Assembly (NCBI RefSeq): GCF_003711395.1 | Contig: NZ_PJRJ01000004.1 | Location: forward strand, 1-64,000 | Source of the DNA: Acinetobacter sp. B51(2017) | Lineage (GTDB): Bacteria; Pseudomonadota; Gammaproteobacteria; Pseudomonadales; Moraxellaceae | Direction of reading: 5' to 3' | Length of the DNA: 64,000 nucleotides | Part shown: piece by piece, positions 37,276 through 46,577 of the stretch | Layout: each line of letters opens with the position of its first letter | Position numbering within the stretch: the stretch's first letter is position 1 | Notes under the pieces: generated by a model | Told to the model about the DNA's origin: nothing | The model's input: the letters and a program-made list of their open reading frames with translations, nothing else | Databases searched by the model: none | Position numbers and translations under genes: made by a program

Positions 37276-38229
37276 TTAATTGACTTGGCGAATCGGCTGA
37301 CCTGCCTGAAAAGCAGCAAAGTTTTCGCGCATTTGCTCGACAATACGTTGCCGAGCATCGACACTGCCCCATGCACTATGTGGAGTAATCAGTAAATTAG
37401 GAATGCTATCATCAAGTAATAGATGACCGTGCATAGGCGGCTCTACTGTTAAAACGTCTGTTGCTGCACCGGCAATTTCACCACTCACGAGCGCTTGTTT
37501 TAAGGCCGCTTCATTGACAATGCCACCACGGGCACAGTTAATTAAAAACGCAGAAGATTTCATTGCTTGTAGTTCTGCACTCGAGATCAAATCACGCGTG
37601 TCATCGGTTAATGGGCAATGCAGCGTTAAAAAGTCTACCTGTGGCAGCAACTCTACCAAGGCAACCCGATCCGCTTGCAAAGGACGATTCGGTAATTGCG
37701 CCACCCTCACTTGCATACCAAACGCTTCAGCCAGTTTTGCCACCGCTTGACCCAGCTCGCCAAAGCCCACAATCCCCAAGGTTTTGCCGGCAAGCTCAAC
37801 AATAGGAAAATCCAGTAAACAAAATTGCTTGGCTTGCTGCCACTTGCCTGCCCGTACCGCGCGATCATACTGCACAAAAGACGTGGCTAAATTCAGCATC
37901 AGCATTAAGGTATGCTGTGCCACGGCAGCCGTACCATAAGCTTGGCAATTACACACTACTATGCCCTGCGCTTTGGCTTGGGCTAAATCAATATTATTGG
38001 TGCCTGTGGCAGAAATTAAAATCAGTTTCAGCTTAGGACACTGCTTTAAAATAGGAGCATCTAGTTTAACTTTGTTGCTAATCACCACATCAGCGTTTTG
38101 AATGCGTGCTAAGACTTGCTCAGGTTCGGTTGCGGCAAATAATTCTAAGTGGCTAAAGTCTTGAGCTAAACCTGTTAAATCTAAATCGTTTTGATCTAAA
38201 GATTGATAATCTAAAAATACCGCCTGCAT
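37276..38229 (-). CDS. D-2-hydroxyacid dehydrogenase, glycerate/hydroxypyruvate reductase-like
   Basis: An NAD(P)-dependent enzyme reducing a 2-oxoacid such as hydroxypyruvate or glyoxylate. The Rossmann motif GFGELGQAVA is in the middle, catalytic Arg in INCARGGIVNEAAL, a Glu in VLTVEPP and the catalytic His in TPHSAWGS. The start is the ATG at 38229 (MQAVFLDYQ), preceded by AAGGAT; the frame itself opens with GTG at 38250. Size is 317 residues, normal for the family. The exact substrate cannot be read from the sequence. Confidence 0.87.
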   Translation of the reverse strand: MQAVFLDYQSLDQNDLDLTGLAQDFSHLELFAATEPEQVLARIQNADVVISNKVKLDAPILKQCPKLKLILISATGTNNIDLAQAKAQGIVVCNCQAYGTAAVAQHTLMLMLNLATSFVQYDRAVRAGKWQQAKQFCLLDFPIVELAGKTLGIVGFGELGQAVAKLAEAFGMQVRVAQLPNRPLQADRVALVELLPQVDFLTLHCPLTDDTRDLISSAELQAMKSSAFLINCARGGIVNEAALKQALVSGEIAGAATDVLTVEPPMHGHLLLDDSIPNLLITPHSAWGSVDARQRIVEQMRENFAAFQAGQPIRQVN

Positions 38230-38295
38230 CGGGCTATCCTTGGCAATCACAAAGCTTTATTAAAGCCAATTTAGTGCTGCATATTCAAGCACTAA

Positions 38296-38320
38296 AAAGC
38301 CTGCTTAGTCGGCAGGCTTA
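38296..38320 (-). terminator. Terminator overlapping the end of a small gene
   Basis: GCCTGC and GCAGGC pair around the stop codon region; T runs follow on the minus strand. The stem includes the last codons of the upstream gene. Confidence 0.75.
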
Positions 38321-38499
38321 TTGTGATGTTGACGAATCAGATAACGCATTTGTTTAACAATATAGAGCGCTAGTCCAATCACCACCAAAATACCACTACC
38401 CATGGTGATGTACGCCGCTGCACTAATACTCTCTGCAAAGGCTAAACTCGGACTGCATGCAGCCAATAGCACCCACATCATTGAAATACTCTGCGGCAT
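38305..38499 (-). CDS. Small membrane protein of unknown function
   Basis: 64 residues: a signal-like hydrophobic segment MMWVLLAACSPSLAFAES, then ITMGSGILVVIGLALYIVKQM as a transmembrane helix and a basic tail. An earlier ATG exists at 38526, but the ATG at 38499 has AAGGAG upstream. The protein is close in plan to other tiny one- or two-helix proteins; no family is assigned. Confidence 0.65.
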   Translation of the reverse strand: MPQSISMMWVLLAACSPSLAFAESISAAAYITMGSGILVVIGLALYIVKQMRYLIRQHHNKPAD

Positions 38500-38615
38500 T
38501 ACACTCTCCTTCTGTGCCATGCTCATGACCTCATTTCGATCTTAAGACATCCACACATAAAAGCAAGTGCTTAAATTTTAGACTATAGTCCCAACTTACA
38601 TGGCACAATGCGTGC

Positions 38616-39881
38616 TTAATCAAGCTGCGTCACAAACTGACTACGCTCGTTTAAACTGTCGCTAAATTCGGTGGCACCAAAGGCATTACTGCTTAAATTC
38701 AAGTCTTTATAGCTTAAAACATAGTAATCGCTATATTTCTTTAACATTAAAGGATGCATCCCCACCCCTAAAGGATCTTGCACTTTACACAGTTTCATAA
38801 TGTGCCGATCATTCATAGTAATTAAATAAGGTTCATCATTAACCAAAATTCTCACCAAAGCATTATGTTGAGCATAAATAGGAATCAAGAACTTATGATT
38901 GAGGTCAATCGCATCGAAAGTATAGCTTTCGATATTTTGACTAATGACATTAAATACCAAAGCATGCCCAAAACTATCTAATAGATGATTTTGATTTTCT
39001 TGCGGTAAATTAAACTGAATGCCAAGCTTTTCTAAATCTTGCTGGCTGACTTGCTTATTGCTGAGTAACTCACGCACCAAACTTTGTTTGAGTTTGCTGT
39101 CAAAAAACTGCTGATCTAAAGCTAAGTGGTTGTTCTTTAGAATGCGCCCTAAAGCAAAACGGTGTCGTGGCAGTAAGTTTTCAATCACTTTACGATAATA
39201 AAATTTACTATTCTTTTTGACTTGACGCATTTTTTGATAGAAAAATTCTGCATCAAATTCGCGGGTTAAAAATTCATTGAGTAGCTCGGAACTGGCCAAT
39301 ACAGCAATCGCATCATGCCCTGTAAAGGGTAAATTGAGCGTATGCAGATTGGGCAACACTGCTTTTAATTTTTCATAATGACGACGATCTTCGACACAGT
39401 AAGGATCATAGACAATGATATATTCGCAGGTCGCCGACACATCTTCAGGATTTACGCGCATATTATGGTTATGTTCTTGATGAAAGAACATGTTATAGCG
39501 TGGATCATCCACATCATTAGGATCAATCGAATATTGCGGTACTAATGCGACAACTCGCTGGCACTGTAACATGTTGGAATATTTAATCGCGGCATAGCCA
39601 CCCATCGAGCCTGCATAAGCAACCCGCTGTTTAAACTTGGCCAATAGCGGGGTAATTACCTCTAACATGGCATGCATCGACTGCTCTGGAAACCACGAAC
39701 GCTCCTTCGGCATAATACCAATCACATTAAATTGATACTTAGCCAGTGATTTTTCGGCATTAATGTTATTGCCTTTGGCTCGGGTAATTAAATCACCAAA
39801 CGAGAAGATGAGTTGCTCGGAACTGCCCGGCATCCAAATCACACGTATATGCTGATCTTCAAAAATAATCTGTTTTTCCAT
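38616..39881 (-). CDS. Putative alpha/beta-hydrolase-fold protein with a large C-terminal region
   Basis: The N-terminal 215 residues resemble a serine hydrolase: the nucleophile elbow AGSMGGYAA has Ser92, a later strand YIIVYDPYC supplies a candidate Asp and FTGHDAIAVL a candidate His. About 205 more residues follow, helical at first and then beta-rich (YLITMNDRHIMKLCKVQDPLG). I do not know the family or the substrate. It may act on a polysaccharide or lipid ester, as similar fused proteins do, but this is speculative. No strong ribosome-binding site precedes the ATG. Confidence 0.65.
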   Translation of the reverse strand: MEKQIIFEDQHIRVIWMPGSSEQLIFSFGDLITRAKGNNINAEKSLAKYQFNVIGIMPKERSWFPEQSMHAMLEVITPLLAKFKQRVAYAGSMGGYAAIKYSNMLQCQRVVALVPQYSIDPNDVDDPRYNMFFHQEHNHNMRVNPEDVSATCEYIIVYDPYCVEDRRHYEKLKAVLPNLHTLNLPFTGHDAIAVLASSELLNEFLTREFDAEFFYQKMRQVKKNSKFYYRKVIENLLPRHRFALGRILKNNHLALDQQFFDSKLKQSLVRELLSNKQVSQQDLEKLGIQFNLPQENQNHLLDSFGHALVFNVISQNIESYTFDAIDLNHKFLIPIYAQHNALVRILVNDEPYLITMNDRHIMKLCKVQDPLGVGMHPLMLKKYSDYYVLSYKDLNLSSNAFGATEFSDSLNERSQFVTQLD

Positions 39882-40002
39882 GTCTCAACCCAAAGCGTTA
39901 GGCGCTTATTTTTATTCCCAAGGTTACAATCCGCAAACCTACTTGTCAGCGCGATGAATAATGCTATTTTATAGATATCAAGCAGATTAAAAAGCACAAA
40001 AT

Positions 40003-40779
40003 ATGACACAATCATTGCATCCTGCCGCAGCACAAGGATTTAGTCTGGCAGCAGCGCTTTATGAAAATGTGCGACCGAGTTATCCCAATGCCATGACCAC
40101 TTGGTTGTTACAAGAGCTGAATTTAAGCAGCCACAGCCATATTGTTGATTTAGGTGCGGGGACAGGTAAGTTTTTGCCGTATTTACAACCCATTAGTGCC
40201 CATATTAACGCAGTTGAACCGATTGCCGAAATGCTGGCGCAACTAGCAGATAACTTTCCAGACATTGCAACCTTTCAAACCAAAAGTGAACAATTGTCTT
40301 TTCCAGATCAAACTATGGACGCAGTGATTTGCGCGCAGTCTTTTCATTGGTTTGCCAATCCCACCGCCTTGGCAGAAATTTATCGGATTTTACATCCCCA
40401 TGCAGCCTTGGGCTTAATTTGGAATCAACGTGATTGTCGGGTCAATTGGGTCAAAGCTTTAGCTGACTATATTGCCCCTTTGGAACGTGATACACCGCGT
40501 TATCACAATGAACAATGGAAAAAAGTCTTTGAAAATCAAAATCTATTTGATATTGTAAGTTTAAAAGTATTTCCACAGCAACATATTGGTACAGTCGAAC
40601 AAGTCGTGTCTAAACGTTTGCTGTCAACCAGTTTTATTGCTGCCCTGCCTCAGGATGAGCAACAACACCTTAAGCAACAATTTGAAAAAATTGTCTTTGA
40701 CTATACGGGGCTTCGACCACATGAGGAAATTTGCTTTCCTTATGAAACCTTTGCCTACCATTTTAAAAAATTGCCTTAA
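40003..40779 (+). CDS. Class I SAM-dependent methyltransferase
   Basis: Motif I HIVDLGAGTGKFLPYL is near residues 45-60; then AVEPIAEMLAQL (motif II) and MDAVICAQSFHWF (motif IV) define a UbiE/Methyltransf_11-type Rossmann fold. Length is 258. The substrate is unknown; similarity to plant and bacterial small-molecule methyltransferases leaves many options. A lipoprotein gene begins 16 bases after its stop, so the two could be co-transcribed. Confidence 0.83.
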   Translation: MTQSLHPAAAQGFSLAAALYENVRPSYPNAMTTWLLQELNLSSHSHIVDLGAGTGKFLPYLQPISAHINAVEPIAEMLAQLADNFPDIATFQTKSEQLSFPDQTMDAVICAQSFHWFANPTALAEIYRILHPHAALGLIWNQRDCRVNWVKALADYIAPLERDTPRYHNEQWKKVFENQNLFDIVSLKVFPQQHIGTVEQVVSKRLLSTSFIAALPQDEQQHLKQQFEKIVFDYTGLRPHEEICFPYETFAYHFKKLP

Positions 40780-40795
40780 GTACAATAACGAGACG

Positions 40796-41326
40796 ATGAT
40801 GCATATTAGGTACCTTATTTTTCCTGTTTTACTCGGTACTGTAATCAGCCTAACCGCTTGTCAAGAACCATCAGAATCGCCTAAGGCGCAAGATAGTTTA
40901 ATGCAAGAATTAATTACCCAACCTGTCAAGCGCTTTGCACTGACTGCCGATGATCTAGATGATCTCACCACCTTAACTGATTATGAACAGCGTTTTGCTG
41001 CCATGAGTGATGCCACCGAAGATGAACTGATTCAGATGCGCCAAGAGGGTAGCTTAAGCGAAGATTTTGCCTTATTGCGTAAACGTGACAATATTCAGTC
41101 TGCTCTGCTCATGCTCAAGGATTTAAATCTTAAGACCGAACAAGGTCGCTATATTCAAGGCATTATGTATAGCTATTGGGAACAGCAAAATCAACTTTAT
41201 GCTAATAAAATCACAGGCAATAGCCAACTGACTCAACAGCAAATTCCGATGCAAGGCATTGGCGACTTTCTACATGCGCATGAACAACTAGAACATTGGC
41301 AAGCGCAATATAGTCAGCAAAATTAA
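40796..41326 (+). CDS. Putative lipoprotein
   Basis: A signal peptide (IRYLIFPVLLGTVISLTAC) ends in lipobox LTAC. The mature part is helical and acidic (LTADDLDDLTTLTDYEQRFAAMSDATEDELIQMR). The frame is open far upstream, inside the methyltransferase gene in another frame; the ATG at 40796 (or 40799) is the start that gives a signal peptide. The protein has about 176 residues and no recognised domain. Confidence 0.7.
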   Translation: MMHIRYLIFPVLLGTVISLTACQEPSESPKAQDSLMQELITQPVKRFALTADDLDDLTTLTDYEQRFAAMSDATEDELIQMRQEGSLSEDFALLRKRDNIQSALLMLKDLNLKTEQGRYIQGIMYSYWEQQNQLYANKITGNSQLTQQQIPMQGIGDFLHAHEQLEHWQAQYSQQN

Positions 41327-42522
41327 GCCGTAGTGCCTTGCAAATAGGCGTGCACACCTTGCCCTGCGGCACGACCTGTCGCAAAGCAAGCCGTGAGTAA
41401 ATAGCCACCTGTGGGTGCATCCCAATCTAGCATTTCGCCACAAGCAAATAAATAAGGCTGCTGCTGAAAAGCCAAATCGGAATTCAGCACTTCACGGCGT
41501 ATTCCACCTGCGCAGCTAATGGCTTCTTCAATCGGGCGAAAACCGCTTAAGTTAAGCGTTAAGTGTTTAATGGCTGCCGCTAAAACTGGTGCATCATGCC
41601 ATACTGCTTTGGGCACTAACTCACGGACTAAGTTGGCTTTGGCACTATCTAAACCGGCTTTACGCCATACATTGGTTAAAGACTGCTTTTTATTTGGGGC
41701 GAGCTTTTGTGCTAATTCCACAACGCTTAACTCAGGCATGAGATCTACACTGAGTTGCATTGCAGTGCTTTTTAACATGCTACGTAAAGCACGGCCTTGT
41801 TTATAAATCAAACCACTTTCTAAGCCATAATGACTAATCACAATATCGCCTGTGCTTTTTTCGCCATCCGCCACCCATGCCGCTACACGTTTTAATGGCT
41901 GCCCAAATACGGGCTGCATAAACTTTGACCATGGATATTCTACGCCGGCATTACTGGCTTGAAATGGCTCAATCTGCTCTGGCGCCAACCAACTTTGCCA
42001 TGCACCATCACTACCAAGTTGTGACCAAGATACCCCCCCGCAAGCTAAAACAATCGCATCAAATTGCTCAACACGCGCTTGATCCTGTTTTAAATCCAAC
42101 ACAGTTAAGCGGTTGTGCTGCAATTTTTTAACTTGATGGCGATAAAAGAACTCGACCCCAGCCTCGTTCAGACGTTTTAGCCATGCGCGTAATAAAGGTG
42201 CAGCTTTCATTTCCAGCGGAAAAATCCGCCCCGATGAGCCCACATAAGATTGAATACCCAAACCCTGCATCCAATTTTGAATCCAGTTGGCATCCCATTG
42301 TCGAATCCAAGATGCCAGCCATTCAGCTTGATCATAGCGCGCAATAAACTGCGCCACATCTTCAGCATGTGAAATATTCAGACCTGTTTTACCGGCCATT
42401 AAAAATTTTCGTGCCGCAGAGGGTTTTTGCTCAAATACCTGAATCTGATAATCAAATTGACTCAGCACTTCTGCTGCCATTAAACCGGCAGGACCTGCAC
42501 CAATAATTGCAATGCGCTTCAT
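41323..42522 (-). CDS. FAD-dependent oxidoreductase, HI0933/YhiN-type (TIGR03862-like)
   Basis: The FAD motif IIGAGPAGLMAAEVL is at residues 5-20; KFLMAGKTGLNISHAED and SGRIFPLEMKAAPLLRAW are characteristic of the HI0933 family, and the C-terminal CGEMLDWDAPTGGYLL binds FAD again. Size is 399. The reaction is unknown. It begins 4 bases after the stop of the TrmB-like gene, so the two are likely one operon. Confidence 0.85.
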   Translation of the reverse strand: MKRIAIIGAGPAGLMAAEVLSQFDYQIQVFEQKPSAARKFLMAGKTGLNISHAEDVAQFIARYDQAEWLASWIRQWDANWIQNWMQGLGIQSYVGSSGRIFPLEMKAAPLLRAWLKRLNEAGVEFFYRHQVKKLQHNRLTVLDLKQDQARVEQFDAIVLACGGVSWSQLGSDGAWQSWLAPEQIEPFQASNAGVEYPWSKFMQPVFGQPLKRVAAWVADGEKSTGDIVISHYGLESGLIYKQGRALRSMLKSTAMQLSVDLMPELSVVELAQKLAPNKKQSLTNVWRKAGLDSAKANLVRELVPKAVWHDAPVLAAAIKHLTLNLSGFRPIEEAISCAGGIRREVLNSDLAFQQQPYLFACGEMLDWDAPTGGYLLTACFATGRAAGQGVHAYLQGTTA

Positions 42523-42525
42523 GGT

Positions 42526-43161
42526 TTATTCTGCAACCGCATTTTGCCCTTGCAATGGGGCAAAGTCGTCAAAACGTGTGGTGTAATCCGCAGGCTTAGT
42601 AATAATTAACTGCTGACATAATTCACCGCGCTCTAAATATTTCACTTCAAAATGGGTACGTGCCGAACTCGCAGCGATTTTTTCTTTGACAAATGGTAGC
42701 TGCCACACGTCAATCAATTGTTGCTGGGCCTCTTGAATATATTCTGGAATATTGCTGGCTAAGGTAATCTGACCACCCGGCTGTAAGCGCGACAATAAAA
42801 ATTCAAAAAACGGCATATTCAGCCAACGCTGCGCAGGATTATGTGGCTCAGGATTTGGATACAAAATAAAGAATTGCTGCACTTGCTGCGGAAACAATGC
42901 ATGCACCACCCAAGGCAACGCATCGGCATGTACAGGGGTTAAATTGCTTTGACCTTCAATTTGATGCTGCTTTTGCATCGCCAAAAACTTTTCACGCGTA
43001 CGTTCAATAGCAATCAATTGCTGTTGGGGATGACTGGCACTAAACAATAAGGCATGCTTACCTTTACCCGCACCAATTTCAACACAAATTGGGCTGTTGC
43101 TAATCGCTTGAAAGTCACGGGGCGCGCGCATACGTTGGGCTTGAAATTGACGAATTGGCAT
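42526..43161 (-). CDS. TrmB-like SAM-dependent methyltransferase
   Basis: The N-terminal ICVEIGAGKGKHALLFSA is the TrmB-type SAM motif, and YIQEAQQQL and ARTHFEVKYLERGE match the later parts of tRNA (guanine-N7) methyltransferase. However, the tRNA-binding block usually reading PDPWxKxRHxKRR is here PNPEPHNPAQRW, so activity on guanine-46 of tRNA is doubtful and this may be a paralogue. The protein has 211 residues, shorter than E. coli TrmB. It is followed closely by the flavoprotein gene. Confidence 0.75.
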   Translation of the reverse strand: MPIRQFQAQRMRAPRDFQAISNSPICVEIGAGKGKHALLFSASHPQQQLIAIERTREKFLAMQKQHQIEGQSNLTPVHADALPWVVHALFPQQVQQFFILYPNPEPHNPAQRWLNMPFFEFLLSRLQPGGQITLASNIPEYIQEAQQQLIDVWQLPFVKEKIAASSARTHFEVKYLERGELCQQLIITKPADYTTRFDDFAPLQGQNAVAE

Positions 43162-43248
43162 AATCAGATCAAACTTAAAAAAATCTGCACAAGTCTATCA
43201 AGTGTGCTGGTTTTTGCCTAATCTATTGCTCATTTTCAGGAGAAACTT

Positions 43249-43434
43249 ATGCCGACCACATTGCAATGCCCACGCTGCGCTGCTCAGACCACATGGCAAG
43301 ATAATGATTTTCGTCCTTTTTGTTCAGAACGTTGCAAGATGATTGATTTAGGTGCTTGGGCAAATGAAGACTATAAACTCCCTACTCAAGATGCACCTGC
43401 AGCTTTAGGTGATCAAGATGAAAATCAATATTAA
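43249..43434 (+). CDS. yacG: DNA gyrase inhibitor YacG (zinc protein)
   Basis: 61 residues with the four zinc ligands CPRC (near 8-11) and CSERC (near 26-30) and the signature FCSERCKMIDLGAWANEDYKLP. YacG binds GyrB and inhibits supercoiling in E. coli. AGGAGA precedes the ATG. Confidence 0.93.
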   Translation: MPTTLQCPRCAAQTTWQDNDFRPFCSERCKMIDLGAWANEDYKLPTQDAPAALGDQDENQY

Positions 43435-43554
43435 TTACAAGTGTAACTAAGAAATATTTTGTTGTGATTTGTACTGGCATTTGTGTAGTGTTTGACCAAT
43501 AATAACCGCGACCCGCAGCAACATCATTCTTTATAACGACAGGGGGATATAAAA

Positions 43555-43734
43555 ATGACAGCGCTCACGCTAAAAATTATGGTCATATTCTTAGCCAGTT
43601 TCGGTTTATTTTTCTTAAGCATTGGCATCTATGCTTCAGATCTGATCTGTATACTAATTGGTGCTTTACTTGAATGTGCTGCCTTATTGGTACTACCCGA
43701 AATTAGACGCATTCATCGCCATCCATTTCGCTAA
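43555..43734 (+). CDS. Small two-helix membrane protein
   Basis: A 59-residue frame (MTALTLKIMVIFLASFG ... RRIHRHPFR) with AGGGGGA upstream of its ATG. Two hydrophobic segments (about 8-25 and 29-48) are followed by a basic tail, so it should sit in the inner membrane with the tail in the cytoplasm. No known family is evident. The ribosome-binding site, clean start and following terminator are the main evidence that it is real. Confidence 0.65.
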   Translation: MTALTLKIMVIFLASFGLFFLSIGIYASDLICILIGALLECAALLVLPEIRRIHRHPFR

Positions 43735-43763
43735 AAAAAGGCCAGTTTAACTGGCCTTTTTTC
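43735..43763. terminator. Bidirectional terminator
   Basis: AAAAAAGGCCAG and CTGGCCTTTTTT pair around TTTAA, between the small membrane gene and the convergent gloC. Confidence 0.93.
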
Positions 43764-43769
43764 TATGCA

Positions 43770-44414
43770 TCAACCCGCTTGACTGGCCACAAATGGGTTA
43801 TGTTGTTTTTCATAACCAATAGTTGAAAGTGGGCCATGGCCTGAAATAAATTGTGTTTCATCTGGCAGACTAAAGCATTCACGTTGAATGGAGTCTAATA
43901 ATTGCTGATGATTACCACGCGGAAAATCAGTACGTCCAATTGAACCTTTAAACAACACATCGCCTGTCCATAATAGACCGTAGTTTTGGTTATAGAACAT
44001 CACATGCCCTGGAGTATGCCCTGGCGCAAAACGTACTTCAAATTTTTCTTCACCTAAAGTCAGCACTTCGCCCCCTTCTAACCACTGATCTACCGTGACT
44101 TTTTCAGGAATCGGGAAACCATAGCGTGCTGAAACTTCTTGGATTTGATCTAACCAAAATGCATCGTCTTTATGCGGGCCAATCACAGGTACATTCCAAA
44201 GTGCTTTGAGTTTACCTACTGCACCAGCATGGTCTAAATGGCCATGGGTTAACCACAGTGCTTTGACATTTAAACCAAGCTCTTCTACCACAGCTTGCAG
44301 TTTGTCGGGTTCACCACCTGCATCAATTAAAATGGCATCTTTGCTGTCTTTATCCCAAACAATCGAGCAATTTTGGGAAAATGCCGTCACCGGCACAATT
44401 TGAACTTGCAACAT
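43770..44414 (-). CDS. gloC: Hydroxyacylglutathione hydrolase-like MBL protein (GloC/YcbL type)
   Basis: A metallo-beta-lactamase fold with the metal motif THGHLDHAG, ligand segments GHTPGHVMFY and LLWTGDVLFKGSIGRTDFP, and a C-terminal SGHGPLSTIGYEKQHNPF. The sequence pattern is close to E. coli GloC, a type II glyoxalase that cleaves S-lactoylglutathione. The ATG at 44414 is preferred to a TTG two codons earlier because GAGG lies 7 bases before it. It follows hemH with a short gap and may be co-transcribed. Confidence 0.86.
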   Translation of the reverse strand: MLQVQIVPVTAFSQNCSIVWDKDSKDAILIDAGGEPDKLQAVVEELGLNVKALWLTHGHLDHAGAVGKLKALWNVPVIGPHKDDAFWLDQIQEVSARYGFPIPEKVTVDQWLEGGEVLTLGEEKFEVRFAPGHTPGHVMFYNQNYGLLWTGDVLFKGSIGRTDFPRGNHQQLLDSIQRECFSLPDETQFISGHGPLSTIGYEKQHNPFVASQAG

Positions 44415-44423
44415 AGGCAATCC

Positions 44424-45443
44424 TCAAGGCGAAATAGCCAGTGTCTGGCGTAAGGCCTCAAGATTAGCTTGAAGCAATTGGCTTAGCAATTGTAAATGAT
44501 CATCACGCTGATTGAGGGCTGGAATATAGGCATAATCTTGCCCACCTGCCGCCTTAAAGTTTTCGGCGTTTTCAATCGCCAATTCCTCTAAAGTTTCTAA
44601 ACAGTCTGCCGAAAAAGCCGGACTCATAATGTGTACCGACTGAACGCCCTGCTCGGCCCACTCTTGTAATAAGGCATCGGTATAAGGTTTAACCCACTCT
44701 TGCTTACCAAAACGCGATTGGAAACTCACTGCCCACTCATCTGCGCTTAAGCCCAATTCTTTGGCCACTAGTTTGGCAGTGATACGGCAGCGATCAGCAT
44801 AGGGGTCGCCTTTGTCGGCATAAGGCTGCGGAATACCGTGGAAAGACATCAACAGTTTTTCCGCTGTACCATACTCTGCTCTAAAGTCACGTACACTTTG
44901 TGCCAAGGCTTGGATATACAGTGGGTGCTGATAATAATCCCGGATAATATTAACACCTGGCAAATTGCGTTGCTTCAGCATCCATTTTGCCAATGCATCA
45001 TAAAGTGGCGCAGTAGATGTTGCGGAATATTGCGGAAATAGCGGTAGTAAAATCACATGATCTTGTGGATCTTGGCTAAACTGCGTTAAAACCTGCTGAA
45101 TCCCGGGATTACCATAGGTCATAGCAGGCACAATATTTAATTCAAATTCAGGAAATTGTGTGACTAATTGTTGTTGAAGCTGGGCAACTTGTTGCAACAA
45201 AATCTCTCGCATGGGCGAATCATCGCGCCATACGCTGGCATAAGCCTCTGCCACACGTTTAGGTCGAAATGGTAAAATAAATAGCCGTAAAATAATCTGC
45301 CAGAGGGGTTTAGGAATCTCGATGACACGTTGATCTGATAAAAACTGCGCTAAGAAACGTCTTACTGCAGCAACAGACGGTTCATCTGGCGTACCTAAAT
45401 TGGCAACAATAATGCTCACTTTTGGCTTGTGTACAGACGTCAT
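44424..45443 (-). CDS. hemH: Ferrochelatase
   Basis: Inserts ferrous iron into protoporphyrin IX, the last step of haem synthesis. The catalytic His lies in [17 protein letters not shown], and [22 protein letters not shown] contains the iron-binding Glu region. The length of 339 and the start [16 protein letters not shown] are typical. It is probably co-transcribed with gloC downstream and with the DUF4062 gene upstream (63-base gap). Confidence 0.95.
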   Translation of the reverse strand: MTSVHKPKVSIIVANLGTPDEPSVAAVRRFLAQFLSDQRVIEIPKPLWQIILRLFILPFRPKRVAEAYASVWRDDSPMREILLQQVAQLQQQLVTQFPEFELNIVPAMTYGNPGIQQVLTQFSQDPQDHVILLPLFPQYSATSTAPLYDALAKWMLKQRNLPGVNIIRDYYQHPLYIQALAQSVRDFRAEYGTAEKLLMSFHGIPQPYADKGDPYADRCRITAKLVAKELGLSADEWAVSFQSRFGKQEWVKPYTDALLQEWAEQGVQSVHIMSPAFSADCLETLEELAIENAENFKAAGGQDYAYIPALNQRDDHLQLLSQLLQANLEALRQTLAISP

Positions 45444-45506
45444 GACATGGGCACCCTTAGGAATGTGAGCCTACTTTAACAGCTTTTTAAGTGAGCTTTA
45501 TATGGA

Positions 45507-46535
45507 TTAATTCGAGGATTTTAATTGAGAAACACGATGACTATCCAGTAAGCGACTTTCTAATAACTTTTGTGCTTTAGGACTGATTTTCCACAATAAA
45601 CGCTGGCGCTCATCTCGACTATAGGGGCTAATCCACTCGTTTTGACGCATCTGCGATTTGATATGATGTAGCGCGCGAATATTAATTTGCGCGCGTGCCA
45701 CTGCATGTATTCGTGGCATCTGTACTCTCGCCTCATCCATCGCAGTTTCATTTAAATAATCATTTAAACGTTTACTAAAATATTCTTCTGGCATACTACG
45801 CGCAAAAGTTTCGCCCAACACCAACAGTAATTGAGCCCAAGTCATTTTACGCAGCAGTTTTAATTCTTTAAAATTACCATCTTGATAAGCATGAATCCGA
45901 TATTCAAACTCAAAATCATCATGCATCGCCACTTTTTGCACATTCATGACGGGGTCTGCATCACGGCGCCCTTGATCGATTTCTAGTTTAGTCAGTTGAT
46001 GTTTGAGTTTTTCAATTTCATCCAACAATTTTTGCGTGCCTTCAGGACGCACCCACCCCATCGCAGGATAACGCTCTAACATTTGTGGCATTTGCTGACG
46101 CAGTACCAGCTCTAGATCGCGTAAAGTCCGATAACTAAATACATGCTCATTTTCACTGATCAATTGCTGACGGAAATTATTAAACTTTTCAATTAAATCA
46201 GCTTTGCTTTCACGCAACTCAACAGCACGACTGTCTGGTGCTTCATGCAGAATCAAAATAATCGGTTTCTGTTTACTTTTAGCATATAAATATTCTAGAT
46301 GTAGGTAACTGACCCCAGATACAGAGAGCTCGCCATATTGGCTACCCAACAATAACAATACATAGTCACTTTCATCGATTTGACGACGCGCAAAAGCAGT
46401 ACTTAATGGGGTACGTTGTTCAAGCCCCCATGAGAAAAAGCCCATTCCAATTAAAATTTGGCTCAAATTAATGCGTTCAGGGCGCATGTCCGACCCCGAA
46501 GTTGCAATAAAAACTTGATAGCGCTTGTCCTGCAT
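45507..46535 (-). CDS. DUF4062-domain protein (TIR-like fold predicted)
   Basis: The N-terminal domain, from VFIATSGSDMRPERINLSQILIGMG through ESDYVLLLLGSQYGEL to SYLHLEYLYAKSKQKPIILILHE, matches DUF4062, usually found attached to NTPase or signalling domains. A coiled-coil (LLDEIEKLKHQLTKLEIDQG) follows, then a basic C-terminal helical domain with no recognised family. The ATG at 46535 is chosen over 46568 because a GGAG lies upstream. The gene sits between murI and hemH on the same strand. A function in stress or defence is only inferred from the domain's relatives. Confidence 0.75.
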   Translation of the reverse strand: MQDKRYQVFIATSGSDMRPERINLSQILIGMGFFSWGLEQRTPLSTAFARRQIDESDYVLLLLGSQYGELSVSGVSYLHLEYLYAKSKQKPIILILHEAPDSRAVELRESKADLIEKFNNFRQQLISENEHVFSYRTLRDLELVLRQQMPQMLERYPAMGWVRPEGTQKLLDEIEKLKHQLTKLEIDQGRRDADPVMNVQKVAMHDDFEFEYRIHAYQDGNFKELKLLRKMTWAQLLLVLGETFARSMPEEYFSKRLNDYLNETAMDEARVQMPRIHAVARAQINIRALHHIKSQMRQNEWISPYSRDERQRLLWKISPKAQKLLESRLLDSHRVSQLKSSN

Positions 46536-46577
46536 GCCTGCTCCCCGTGTCATGCTTATCGTTGTCATTGTTGTGTA

